NCBI RefSeq assembly: GCF_000002235.5
Contig: NW_022145611.1
Coordinates: 18,201,633 to 18,265,632, forward strand
DNA length: 64,000 nucleotides
DNA from: Strongylocentrotus purpuratus
Lineage: Eukaryota; Echinodermata; Echinoidea; Camarodonta; Strongylocentrotidae
Direction: 5' to 3'
Shown: positions 1 to 13,000 of the stretch, piece by piece
How the letters are laid out: each line of letters opens with the position of its first letter
Numbering within the stretch: the stretch's first letter is position 1
Notes under the pieces: generated by a model
The model's input: the letters and a program-made list of their open reading frames with translations, nothing else
Database searches by the model: none
What the model was told of the DNA's origin: nothing
Program-made: the position numbers and the translations under genes

Positions 1-299
1 TCATGCACGAGTCATTAAAATCAATTTGAAGAAAGGGTACCAAAAGGTCATTTGGCAGACAGTATCTGAATTTCAAAGAGTTCATTTTCTGCCCTTTCAA
101 TCAGGAAAAATGAAGTTTTGTTTGTTTAAAAACAAATTCGTTTAATAAAATTATGGAAATGCAAGCATTACTTTAAACAAACAGAACTTTATTTTTCCTG
201 ATTGAAAGGGCAGAAAATGAACTCTTTGAAATTCAGATACTGTCCGCCAAATGACTTTTTGGTACCCTTTCTTCAAATTGATTTTAATCACTCATGCAT
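1..299. repeat. long inverted repeat (fold-back), arms about 130 bp
   Basis: 1-130 and 172-299 are reverse complements with few mismatches (for example AAGAAAGGGTACC / GGTACCCTTTCTTC and CTGCCCTTTCAATCAGG / CCTGATTGAAAGGGCAG), with a loop of about 40 bp. It may start before the window. A fold-back or MITE-type element. Confidence 0.9.
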
Positions 300-656
300 C
301 AAATGAAAGAGAATCCAAGCTTTACAAATATGTGTCATTTATTAGTTATGATACATCGATAATTCTTGGACGCACTCTGTATTGCAAGTTTGCTCATAAA
401 ATGATAGAAGAAAATACGAGACATTTTGTATGATGTATTGCATTAGTTTTTATTTATATACAGAAGATTTACAATATTGAGTTGAAATTTAATAATCTTT
501 TGAACAGAGTTGTTTCTTTGCAGAGGTTTTATAAAGCAAAGAAGCCTAAAGTAATAAACATAATATTCCCTCAGTGAAATACTGCTTAACGGCATTCGAG
601 CGAGGATGGAATCTACTGTTTTGGTGGCCTTGAAATGGGCAGTTCCATCTACATAT

Positions 657-1346
657 TGAGTAGTAGGAGACCAGCTAGGTCCTGTGACCAATCTCTGGGA
701 ACAAAGGTTTGAAAGTGTTTTTGTGTTCCCTGATGAATACCGAACAATTTTGACTTGGGATGTCCCCTTGAAAATCTCGGGCATTTTCGTGAGGGTCAAA
801 CAGGGTTCGAAATTCAAATCGTGTCGACATGCTTATCAAATATATATAGTTTGCTATACTTCCGACCTTCAATGACGTCCGATTCTCATGATTTTAGTGT
901 CTAATATGTTTTCTGACATTACAAATTCAACTAAGCAACTTTTAAAATCAAAAGTGGTTGCCATAACATTGAAATTTCCCCCATGGATAAGAAGTTGTTA
1001 AATGTTTGTCACCAAAATGGCAGCCATTTTGAATGTTCATGGTCAAGGTAAGCACTTTTACTTTTGAAAGTTGTATAGTTGAATTTGCCATGTCAGAAAA
1101 CATATTATTAGACATTAGAATCGGACGTGTTGGTGAATTTGACCATCAGTCATGCATATCTACACGATTTGAATATATATGAATTTCGACCCCCGTTTGA
1201 CCCCTCACGAAAATGCTCGGGATTTTCAAGGAGGCAGCCCAAGTCGAAATTGTTCGGTATTCATCAGGGAACACAAAAAAAACTTTCAAACCTTTGTTCC
1301 CAGAGATTGGTCACGGGACCTACAGGCTGGTTTCCTACTATGAGGC
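657..1346. repeat. large inverted repeat, arms about 300 bp
   Basis: 657-965 pairs with about 1050-1346 at roughly 85-90% identity by eye. Shared blocks are GACCAATCTCTGGGAACAAA and its complement at about 1295-1315, TTCCCTGATGAATACCGAAC, and CATTTTCGTGAGG. The central spacer is 85-90 bp. It lies 0.6 to 1.3 kb downstream of the PTP stop codon, so it could fall in a long 3' UTR. Confidence 0.85.
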
Positions 1347-1819
1347 ACTTGAATTCATGATGCCATCTTAGTTAGTATTAAAAAATGGCAGCAATATTTT
1401 ATAGAATTGCAATTGAAATCAATGCATCCCTTTTATGAAAATACAAACTTGATACATGACAACACTGAACATTTTGTTTGAATACAAAGTTAAAAGAAGC
1501 AAATGATACATGAACGAATACAAATTGTTTACTTCAGAATACTATACATAATTTGATAAAACTGTATAATCTGTCCAGCAGAGTTGAGCTTCTTTCATTC
1601 CTCTGAAAAAGAACCTCACAAATTTAGCACATGAAATATCCGAACAAGCACTTCAGCCAATATGTTAAGTTTACAGCATGATAGACGGTGAAGTTCAATA
1701 CAAAATTAAGTAAGTCGTGGAATGTGTGACCATGCAGAGAAAACTGAGATACATGAGCAAGAGAACAGCGAAAGGGCTTGGTCAGAACTTGATGATGGGG
1801 GCCCCAATTTTGGGTGTCT

Positions 1820-1825
1820 TTTATT
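1820..1825 (-). promoter_or_regulatory. possible polyadenylation signal of the PTP gene
   Basis: AATAAA on the minus strand, about 145 bp past the stop codon. It is the nearest candidate. Without transcript data it is only suggestive, because the sequence is AT-rich. Confidence 0.3.
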
Positions 1826-1970
1826 TTGGTGTCGTTCTGACTGACAATTGATTACATACAAAGGAGTGATTCATCCTTATGAGCAAGGTCTGACCATCCC
1901 TTAAGAATGTATACAGAGAGTCGAATGAGAAGCAAGAGAGGACAGGGTGAAGAGATGTTGTGGTAGAGCT

Positions 1971-2099
1971 TCAGATGAGCCGAGTGTTCTTGAGAGACTG
2001 GATGAGAGCCTTGTAAACAAATGTGTACTGTCCCACCGTCTGAACCATCAGCATTCGCTGCTGACGTAAGATACCCATCATCTTGGGAATGTTGATTTC
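1971..2099 (-). CDS. PTPN21: PTPN21-like exon 15 (PTP C-terminus and stop)
   Basis: Residues 1305-1346 plus TGA (complement of 1971-1973). [20 protein letters not shown] then [10 protein letters not shown] and the ending NTRLI match the PTPN21/PTPN14 C-terminus, including the Q-loop (MVQT). The acceptor TTACAG lies only about 115 bp from the start of the satellite. Confidence 0.95.
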   Translation of the reverse strand, partial: EINIPKMMGILRQQRMLMVQTVGQYTFVYKALIQSLKNTRLI

Positions 2100-5000
2100 C
2101 TGTAACAAAGAAAGCAAGACAAGAAAAATATTAGAATAGCCTAATATCCTGAAAATAAATGTCCCTATATTCCATGAGATGGGTCTAAACATGTGCAAAA
2201 AAAATGAGCCCCTACATATATGCACATTCATTTCGAGGATATTAGGCAATTCGAATATTTACTATTTTTTAACAAAAAAGCTGAACTATACCCTTGTCAT
2301 TTTTGCCAAAAAGTAGGGTTTTTCGAATTTCTATTTAATTTGCCCCTATGCCCCTTTTGATGCCAGATTTGGTCATGACTGATCTCATGGCATATATGCA
2401 CATTCATTTCGAGGATATTAGGCAATTCGAATATTTACTATTTTTTAACAAAAAAGCTGAACTATACCCTTGTCATTTTTGCCAAAAAGTAGGGTTTTTC
2501 GAATTTCTATTTAATTTGCCCCTATGCCCCTTTTGATGCCAGATTTGGTCATGACTGATCTCATGGCATATATGCACATTCATTTCGAGGATATTAGGCA
2601 ATTCGAATATTTACTATTTTTTAACAAAAAAGCTGAACTATACCCTTGTCATTTTTGCCAAAAAGTAGGGTTTTTCGAATTTCTATTTAATTTGCCCCTA
2701 TGCCCCTTTTGATGCCAGATTTGGTCATGACTGATCTCATGGCATATATGCACATTCATTTCGAGGATATTAGGCAATTCGAATATTTACTATTTTTTAA
2801 CAAAAAAGCTGAACTATACCCTTGTCATTTTTGCCAAAAAGTAGGGTTTTTCGAATTTCTATTTAATTTGCCCCTATGCCCCTTTTGATGCCAGATTTGG
2901 TCATGACTGATCTCATGGCATATATGCACATTCATTTCGAGGATATTAGGCAATTCGAATATTTACTATTTTTTAACAAAAAAGCTGAACTATACCCTTG
3001 TCATTTTTGCCAAAAAGTAGGGTTTTTCGAATTTCTATTTAATTTGCCCCTATGCCCCTTTTGATGCCAGATTTGGTCATGACTGATCTCATGGCATATA
3101 TGCACATTCATTTCGAGGATATTAGGCAATTCGAATATTTACTATTTTTTAACAAAAAAGCTGAACTATACCCTTGTCATTTTTGCCAAAAAGTAGGGTT
3201 TTTCGAATTTCTATTTAATTTGCCCCTATGCCCCTTTTGATGCCAGATTTGGTCATGACTGATCTCATGGCATATATGCACATTCATTTCGAGGATATTA
3301 GGCAATTCGAATATTTACATTTTTTTGACAAAAAAGCTGAACTATATACCCTTGTCATTTTTGCCAAAAAGTAGCGTTTTTCGAATTTCTATTTAATTTG
3401 CCCCTATGCCCCTTTTGATGCCAGATTTGGTCATGACTGATCTCATGGCATATATGCACATTCATTTCGAGGATATTAGGCAATTCGAATATTTACATTT
3501 TTTTCACAAAAAAGCTGAACTATACCCTTGTCATTTTTGCCAAAAAGTAGGGTTTTTCGAATTTCTATTTAATTTGCCCCTATGCCCCTTTTGGTGCCAG
3601 ATTTGGTCATGACTGATCTCATGGCATATATGCACATTCATTTCGAGGTTATTAGGCAATTCGAATATTTACATTTTTTTCACAAAAAAGCTGAACTATA
3701 CCCTTGCCGTTTTTGCCAAAAAGTAGGGTTTTTCGAATTTCTATTTAATTTGCCCCTATGCCCCTTTTGATGCCAGATTTGGTCATGACTGATCTCATGG
3801 CATATATGCACATTCATTTCGAGGATATTAGGCAATTCGAATATTTACATTTTTTTGACAAAAAAGCTGAACTATACCCTTGTCATTTTTGCCAAAAAGT
3901 AGGGTTTTTCGAATTTCTATTTAATTTGCCCCTATGCCCCTTTTGATGCCAGATTTGGTCATGACTGATCTCATGGCATATATGCACATTCATTTCGAGG
4001 ATATTAGGCAATTCGAATATTTACTATTTTTTAACAAAAAAGCTGAACTATACCCATGTCATTTTTGCCAAAAAGTAGCGTTTTTCGAATTTCTATTTAA
4101 TTTGCCCCTATGCCCCTTTTGATGCCAGATTTGGTCATGACTGATCTCATGGCATATATGCACATTCATTTCGAGGATATTAGGCAATTCGAATATTTAC
4201 ATTTTTTTGACAAAAAAGCTGAACTATACCCTTGTCATTTTTGCCAAAAAGTAGGGTTTTTCTAATTTCTATTTAATTTGCCCCTATGCCCCTTTTGATG
4301 CCAGATTTGGTCATGACTGATCTCATGGCATATATGCACATTCATTTCGAAGATATTAGGCAATTCGAATATTTACATTTTTTTGACAAAAAAGCTGAAC
4401 TATACCCTTGTCATTTTTGCCAAAAAGTAGGGTTTTTCGAATTTCTATTTAATTTGCCCCTATGCCCCTTTTGATGCCAGATTTGGTCATGACTGATCTC
4501 ATGGCATATATGCACATTCATTTCGAGGATATTAGGCAATTCGAATATTTACTATTTTTTAACAAAAAAGCTGAACTATACCCTTGTCATTTTTGCCAAA
4601 AAGTAGGGTTTTTCGAATTTCTATTTAATTTGCCCCTATGCCCCTTTTGATGCCAGATTTGGTCATGACTGATCTCATGGCATATATGCACATTCATTTC
4701 GAGGATATTAGGCAATTCGAATATTTACATTTTTTTGACAAAAAAGCTGAACTATATACCCTTGTCATTTTTGCCAAAAAGTAGCGTTTTTCGAATTTCT
4801 ATTTAATTTGCCCCTATGCCCCTTTTGATGCCAGATTTGGTCATGACTGATCTCATTGCATATATGCACATTCATTTCGAGGATATTAGGCAATTCGAAT
4901 ATTTACATTTTTTTGACAAAAAAGCTGAACTATACCCTTGTCATTTTTGCCAAAAAGTAGGGTTTTTCGAATTTCTATTTAATTTGCCCCTATGCCCCTT

Positions 5001-8000
5001 TTGATGCCAGATTTGGTCATGACTGATCTCATGGCATATATGCACATTCATTTCGAGGATATTAGGCAATTCGAATATTTACATTTTTTTGACAAAAAAG
5101 CTGAACTATACCCTTGTCATTTTTGCCAAAAAGTAGCGTTTTTCGAATTTCTATTTAATTTGCCCCTATGCCCCTTTTGATGCCAGATTTGGCCATGACT
5201 GATCTCATGGCATATATGCACATTCATTTCGAGGATATTAGGCAATTCGAATATTTACTATTTTTTAACAAAAAAGCTGAACTATACCCTTGTCATTTTT
5301 GCCAAAAAGTAGGGTTTTTCGAATTTCTATTTAATTTGCCCCTATGCCCCTTTTGATGCCAGATTTGGTCATGACTGATCTCATGGCATATATGCACATT
5401 CATTTCGAGGATATTAGGCAATTCGAATATTTACATTTTTTTGACAAAAAAGCTGAACTATACCCTTGTCATTTTTGCCAAAAAGTAGCGTTTTTCGAAT
5501 TTCTATTTAATTTGCCCCTATGCCCCTTTTGATGCCAGATTTGGTCATGACTGATCTCATGGCATATATGCACATTCATTTCGAGGATATTAGGCAATTC
5601 GAATATTTACATTTTTTTGACAAAAAAGCTGAACTATACCCTTGTCATTTTTGCCAAAAAGTAGCGTTTTTCGAATTTCTATTTAATTTGCCCCTATGCC
5701 CCTTTTGATGCCAGATTTGGTCATGACTGATCTCATGGCATATATGCACATTCATTTCGAGGATATTAGGCAATTCGAATATTTACATTTTTTTGACAAA
5801 AAAGCTGAACTATACCCTTGTCATTTTTGCCAAAAAGTAGGGTTTTTCGAATTTCTATTTAATTTGCCCCTATGCCCCTTTTGATGCCAGATTTGGTCAT
5901 GACTGATCTCATGGCATATATGCACATTCATTTCGAGGATATTAGGCAATTCGAATATTTACTATTTTTTAACAAAAAAGCTGAACTATACCCGTGTCAT
6001 TTTTGCCAAAAAGTAGCGTTTTTCGAATTTCTATTTAATTTGCCCCTATGCCCCTTTTGATGCCAGATTTGGTCATGACTGATCTCATGGCATATATGCA
6101 CATTCATTTCGAGGATATTAGGCAATTCGAATATTTACATTTTTTTGACAAAAAAGCTGAACTATACCCTTGTCATTTTTGCCAAAAAGTAGGGTTTTTC
6201 TAATTTCTATTTAATTTGCCCCTATGCCCCTTTTGATGCCAGATTTGGTCATGACTGATCTCATGGCATATATGCACATTCATTTCGAAGATATTAGGCA
6301 ATTCGAATATTTACATTTTTTTGACAAAAAAGCTGAACTATACCCTTGTCATTTTTGCCAAAAAGTAGGGTTTTTCTAATTTCTATTTAATTTGCCCCTA
6401 TGCCCCTTTTGATGCCAGATTTGGTCATGACTGATCTCATGACATATATGCACATTCATTTCGAGGATATTAGGCAATTCGAATATTTACTATTTTTTAA
6501 CAAAAAAGCTGAACTATACCCTTGTCATTTTTGCCAAAAAGTAGGGTTTTTCGAATTTCTATTTAATTTGCCCCTATGCCCCTTTTGATGCCAGATTTGG
6601 TCATGACTGATCTCATGGCATATATGCAAATTCATTTCGAGGTTATTAGGCAATTCAAATATTTACATTTTTTTCACAAAAAAGCTGAACTATACCCTTG
6701 CCGTTTTTTGCCAAAAGTAGGGTTTTTTCGAATTTCTATTTAATTTGCCCCTATGCCCCTTTTGAAGCCAGATTTGGTCATGACTGATCTCATGGCATAT
6801 ATGCACATTCATTTCGAGGATATTAGGCAATTCGAATATTTACATTTTTTTCACAAAAAAGCTGAACTATACCCTTGTCATTTTTGCCAAAAAGTAGGGT
6901 TTTTCGAATTTCTATTTAATTTGCCCCTATGCCCCTTTTGATGCCAGATTTGGTCATGACTGATCTCATGGCATATATGCACATCCATTTCGAGGATATT
7001 AGGCAATTCGAATATTTACAATTTTTTCACAAAAAAGCTGAACTATACCCTTGCCGTTTTTGCCAAAAAGTAGCGTTTTTCGAATTTCTATTTAATTTGC
7101 CCCTATGACCCTTTTGATGCCAGATTTGTTCATGACTGATCTCATGGCATATATGCACATTCATTTCGAGGATATAAGGCAATTCGAATATTTACATTTT
7201 TTTCACAAAAAAGCTGAACTATATATACCCTTGTCGTTTTTGCCAAAAAGTAGGGTTTTTTCGAATTTCTATTTAATTTGCCCCTATGCCCCTTTTGAAG
7301 CCAGATTGGGTCATTACTGATCTCATGGCATATATGCACATCCATTTCGAGGATATTAGGCAATTCGAATATTTACAATTTTTTCACAAAAAAGCTGAAC
7401 TATACCCTTGTCGTTTTTGCCAAAAAGTAGGGTTTTTCGAATTTCTATTTAATTTGCCCCGATGCCCCTTTTGAAGCCAGATTGGGTTATGCCATGAGAT
7501 CAGTAATGAACAAATCTGGCATCAAAAGGGGCATAGGGGCAAATTAAATAGAAATTCGAAAAACCTTACTTTTTGGCAAAAACGGCAAGAAGAAAAGAAA
7601 AAAAAAAAAAAAAATCGAAAAACGCCACCATTTGGCCCAAATATTTGAATAGCCTATTTATCCTCGAAATGAATGACCAGATCTGGCTATGAAAGGGGGC
7701 ATAGGGGCAAATTTTATTTTTTTAAACACCACTTTTTTCGGCCAAAATGCCAAGGGTATTATGGTAGTATTAATATCCAATTCTAGTTCACATGAATAAT
7801 TCAAACCCAAACATTGCCATACTATTTGGAATGTCATATTGTACAAAACCTACCTCATTGTGCTCCAGACTGCTAATCATGATATCAACCAGCAGTAAGA
7901 CTCCAGTCCGCCCTACCCCAGCGCTGCAGTGTACGATGGGAGGAGGACCCACTTCTACCTCATTCATGCTGTTAGCATGGCGACACACTGACTGAAACTC

Positions 8001-8575
8001 CTCCAGGAAAGCTGATGAGACAAAAATATAGGGTGGAATATTTTATAAATTTTCACGTTAAACGATATATGACTGAAGCAGACCACCATAAACAAACACA
8101 AAGCGTGATTAATGAAAACAAAAGTCTTAAGCACTTTATTTCTGACAGACCTTGCGATTTCTCACAAATCACATTGATTTCATGCAGTTCAATAGCAAAA
8201 AAAATATAATGAAGTCATAATGCACCAAAAAGCGAATACAAATTCTGAATTTTCAGGTCCTAAATATCCAGAAAATCAGAACATTCTGGATTATTCGTAA
8301 GGGGTTGGGAGGTATGTGCTTAGTATATACAGGGGTGATAGTGAGCACTAAAAAAAAAATAGGTTTTTTGTTTTCCCGTCCACCACGCCCCCCTTGAGTA
8401 AAAAAAAAAAAGAGGATTCGCGGGGAAAAAACGGCATCTAACAACATTCCCCCCTTTCGAGTAAGAAAATTGGGACAAAATTAGGAAAAAAAAAGGGCAA
8501 AATAGGGAAGAATAGAAAAAACAAGAGGGAAATCGGGAAACCAGGATAAAATAGGGAAGAAGAAAAAAAATTGGT

Positions 8576-8649
<74 letters not shown>

Positions 8650-10027
8650 GGAAGAAAAAAAAAATTGGGAAAAAATCGGGAAAAATAAAAAAAATCGGGA
8701 AACCGATTTAAATCGGGTTTTTATCAGGCCTGATATACAAGTCAAAACCATGAAGCACATAATTTCCCCCCTACAATTGCCAGGTCCCCAGGATGAACAA
8801 TAAAGAAGGTGATCCTACACTTGCTTTGGCAAGTTACATATGGTTCAGATTGCAATTGGGTGTTTGATTAGATTTGGTGTAGTGTTGGGTCTAAAGGTGG
8901 ACGTTAGGAATTTGCCTAGTGAACCTGACCACAGAGCAATTGAGTGGTGAAATGTGAGGTCATCAAAAATCCATTTTTAGAATTTCTCATTTTTTTTCTT
9001 CATTTTCCAAAAGAGCTTAAAAATCATGTCCAAATGTCGAAAGCCAATTGAATATGTTAAGTATTAGCTGAGAAATTCTAAAAATAGATTTTTATGATGT
9101 CACAGCTTCGGTACTCTATTGTCTCTGGAGTACCAACTAGCCACACACCATCTTACAAACTTTTTTTTTTTTTAAATTTATTTATTTCCACATGTGGGGT
9201 GGATTGCCCTTTCAACTTAAGTTGATTTTCAAAGGAGTCCACACACATTTAAAAACGGTTACAAATCATATCAACAAACAAGCAAAGAAATAAACAATTA
9301 GATACATGAAATATACAACAACAAAAAAATAAGCAAATAAACAATTACATTAATTAAATACATGAGATATACAACAACAAAAAAAATTCAGTATGGGTAC
9401 ATTTGGGTAAAGATATGTTTCCAGTCAAGGGAGATAATGTACTTCTTAAATTGTTGAGCTGTGAGTGTGTATACAGATGATGATTTCCCGATTACATTCC
9501 ATAATTTGGATCCCCTATATCTAAAACATCTTTTTCCATAATTTGTTTTTATGCTAGAGAGGAATGGGGGAGACTTACATAGGAATCCATGTACATCATC
9601 GGGGCATCCTTGGTTGGGCCAATCATTGTACTGTAGATGCCACACAGTCCTCTGTTCACCTGATGGGACGTGCCGTAATGTCAGTCCACTGGTGATGTAA
9701 CATCCGGAGTCGTTGCTGAACTGTGCTATCACACGGAACTATACAAAAACAATGGTCAAATATTAGTCTGAGTTGATCACATGAATTCAGTGAATAAATA
9801 AGGGCTATAAAGTAAATAAACTTTGAAAAGGCCATGTTAAAATGAATGGCATTACAAACCGAGAATATTGATTACTACTTCCCATTTCCCCCTATTCATG
9901 ACTAATAATTTACATTGCACAATTTTATTGCATGAGCACTGATGCAAAGAGGCAATGTAGCTATCTTTTTTTGTCAGCAATTGGGGAATATATGTGGACC
10001 ATCCTGTAGCCCCCCTCCCCCCCCCCC

Positions 10028-10058
<31 letters not shown>

Positions 10059-13000
10059 ATAATAATAATAATAAAAATAATAATAAAAATTAAACTAATA
10101 AATAAAAAATAAATAAAAAATAATATTTAAAAAAAAAATAATAAAAAGATAAATAGTTCAATTATCAGAACAATGAAAATGTAATTGAGTGTTTCTCTTT
10201 CACATCACAATCATTTAAGAAAAATGCTTGCTACATTGCTGTGAAACAATTAGTATTGTCAACAAGAGCTAAGCTACTGTCATAAACAAAAGACATGAGC
10301 ACGCTTACTGGTCCAAATTCTGCTGTATTCTTCTTGGGTGAAGTACAATCAGGCCAGTATTTGAAGCACTTCTCTTTGCCATCCTCCTGAAAATAAAATC
10401 ATTAATAATTAAGGTTGTTTGTTAGAACTGGAATAACAACATTCCATGTAGGAAACAATGCAGAATTAGTAATAACAAATTCATGCCCCAACAACTTCCT
10501 TGTACATGAATGAATGATTAATTGAGGTAAATTGAGTATGTGCAATGGCCCATGTCTGTTGGTATTCTAAATATAGACACAACAAAGGGAATGAAATTTA
10601 ACACATAACACATCTAAAACAAATTGGTTTTGCAGAAGCATTCTTGCCTCAGCAAAAAGCTTTCTGTACTATATTGAGAAAGAGTTAGCACACTTGACAC
10701 TTTCATACTCAGTCGCTTTAAACATATTTGTAATATCTCTTTACAGTTTAAGAAACTAATAATTGGAATTAAGTATATTCAGCAGGGAATCTCAAACACA
10801 CAAGGCAAGATATTTTTGGGGTGAGTGTCTGATCCCTTTTAGATCAAAGTAGAGATATCAAACACCTCATTCAAAGCCCGTCTGCACTAGTTTGGCCAGG
10901 AGGGATTAGCCCACCCTGCTGGTCACTGACAGGTCGTTATCTCATCAACTCGGCTCTCAATTAATATGAGGATCATGGGGGAACAACAGGCACCAATGTT
11001 TTCTATATAGAGGTAGCAAGTAGCTACAAGTAGTACAGTGGGGCTTTAAGCATACCTTGAGTTTAGTGAGCATAGCAATGACCTGTGTTCCACTCTCCCA
11101 AACCATCCTCCACCAGTCCTGTACAGTGTTCTCCATAGGGCCCTGAGCAGCGATGTAGTGCAGCAGCTCACCAGCGACGGGTACCTTGACTCGCGAGGCG
11201 TTGATGTAGCCTCCGCTGTTATGATGGGATGATGACAGCTCTACTCTACAGTCCTGTCAATCAATGTCAATCAAAGTAGACAGGTGGTTAATTTCATTAA
11301 TATTTTTCATTTGCCAGATGCACTCAAGGTAATTGAACAATTCAACAATTTGGCAAAAGCAGAAAGAATTGGCATTGATTCTCACTTGCCCCAGACAAGT
11401 ATCATACCTCCTGATGTCCAATAGAAAGATTACTTACAAAGTCATAGCTTCACATTTCTAAAACATATACCGGTACACGTATCACACAGAGAAAAAATTG
11501 CACTTTGATTTATCAGAATTTATCATGCGAAGTTGGGTAAATTAAGTATCTTTCTTGTAACTTTGAAATATATAATCTAAAATACACAAACATTAAGGAA
11601 GTCTGCTTTTGGATACAATTCAGAAATATTAAGTCATATATAGGCAATTTCAATACACCTTACAGAAATATCATTCATACTAGAACATTCCTTTGAAAAC
11701 CAACTGTAATACGCATTGGGAAATCTGTTGTAGTTTTAAGGACTGATCGTTACCTCATACGGTAGAACATCTTTGAATCTGTTTCTGCTGACATTCTCTG
11801 GTAGTTTAGATGTATAGCACACTGCTCCTTCTCTCTTCTTCGTAATCTGCTCATACTCTGTGAACACCTGACCTTCTCTCAGTTGCTTCTCAAGGATCTT
11901 TCGCTACAAAAGAAAACACAAGGAAACATCAATTAATCATGGTATTGAGATGAACGTTCAGAACGTTTAAAAATAGATATATTTCTTGAAACAATCTACC
12001 CACATGTTGATTATTGTTATGCTTTCATTTTCACATGTTTACTATTGCCAATGTAAATATTATCTTCATGTTCACATTCCTGGAAATTAAATAAACAAAA
12101 TGACAAATGAATAAAATGATAACAATGAACTGGCTTTCATCCATATTTTCTTTCTAAATCAAAGAAAAAATAATTTACTTTCAAAACTCAATAAAGTGTT
12201 ATCCAAATATTATGACAGCATATGCAGATGAATATTTGAACAAAAGTTCTGCCAATCAAAAAAACCTGAAAAAAATTTAAGCATAAACAAATCAACTGAT
12301 GTGACACTAAAAAGACTGATCTACACATAATAGAGGAGATGGAAGATTTTTTTTTCCAACACAATTTTGAATATTGGGTTTAAATATAATAATAATAGTG
12401 AACATTTATAATGCGCCATGTCTGTCAAAATGACACTCCTGGCGCAGTTGTGTGGAAATTGTATGATTGTGGGCATACGACCATCAAGTGATTCAAGAAA
12501 GAAAGTAAATACACATAAGTTAAAGTTTAACTGGATAAAATTTTATAAATCATCTTCAATAAATGATATAATTGGTTCTGCTCACTAGGTACATGTACAT
12601 AGGTGACCCAACACATCCAGAAAAATTTGTTCCACGTTTTATCGAGTTATGATATAAGGTTAGGATTAGGGTACAAAACTACAAATATACATATATTCTA
12701 TTTAAGGTAAAAATTCCAATGCATGAGGTACTTACCCTTGCATCTCTGGGATGTTTGGTTTCTTCCTCTGGTTGAGCAGGCATGTCCCTTGGTCTGAGAA
12801 GTGTTAACCCACTCATGGCAGCCAACTTGAGAGGACCAATGTATCCTCCATTATCAGTCCCTAGATCCTCCAGCACTTCGCTCCCTTCGGAATCAGGAGA
12901 CAATGGCAGTGTGGGTGACTTTGATGCTACGGTTTGTTTGTGATTGCTGCTGCTAGTGGCTGGTGGAGTGGATGAGGCTTTAGATGTGGAAGGTTGCTGT

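Noticed and set aside
443-875. Overlapping frames on both strands near the 3' flank of the PTP gene
   Set aside because: They fall in the large inverted repeat, mirror each other and match no known protein.
2348-7474. Many 62-codon open frames starting MPLLMPDL in the first array
   Set aside because: The unit is 176 bp, not a multiple of 3, so successive frames overlap and stop in the next unit. They are by-products of satellite sequence with no splice or family support.
2214-7488. Regular repeats resembling a CRISPR array
   Set aside because: Whole monomers repeat with no unique spacers, and the genome is eukaryotic. This is satellite DNA.
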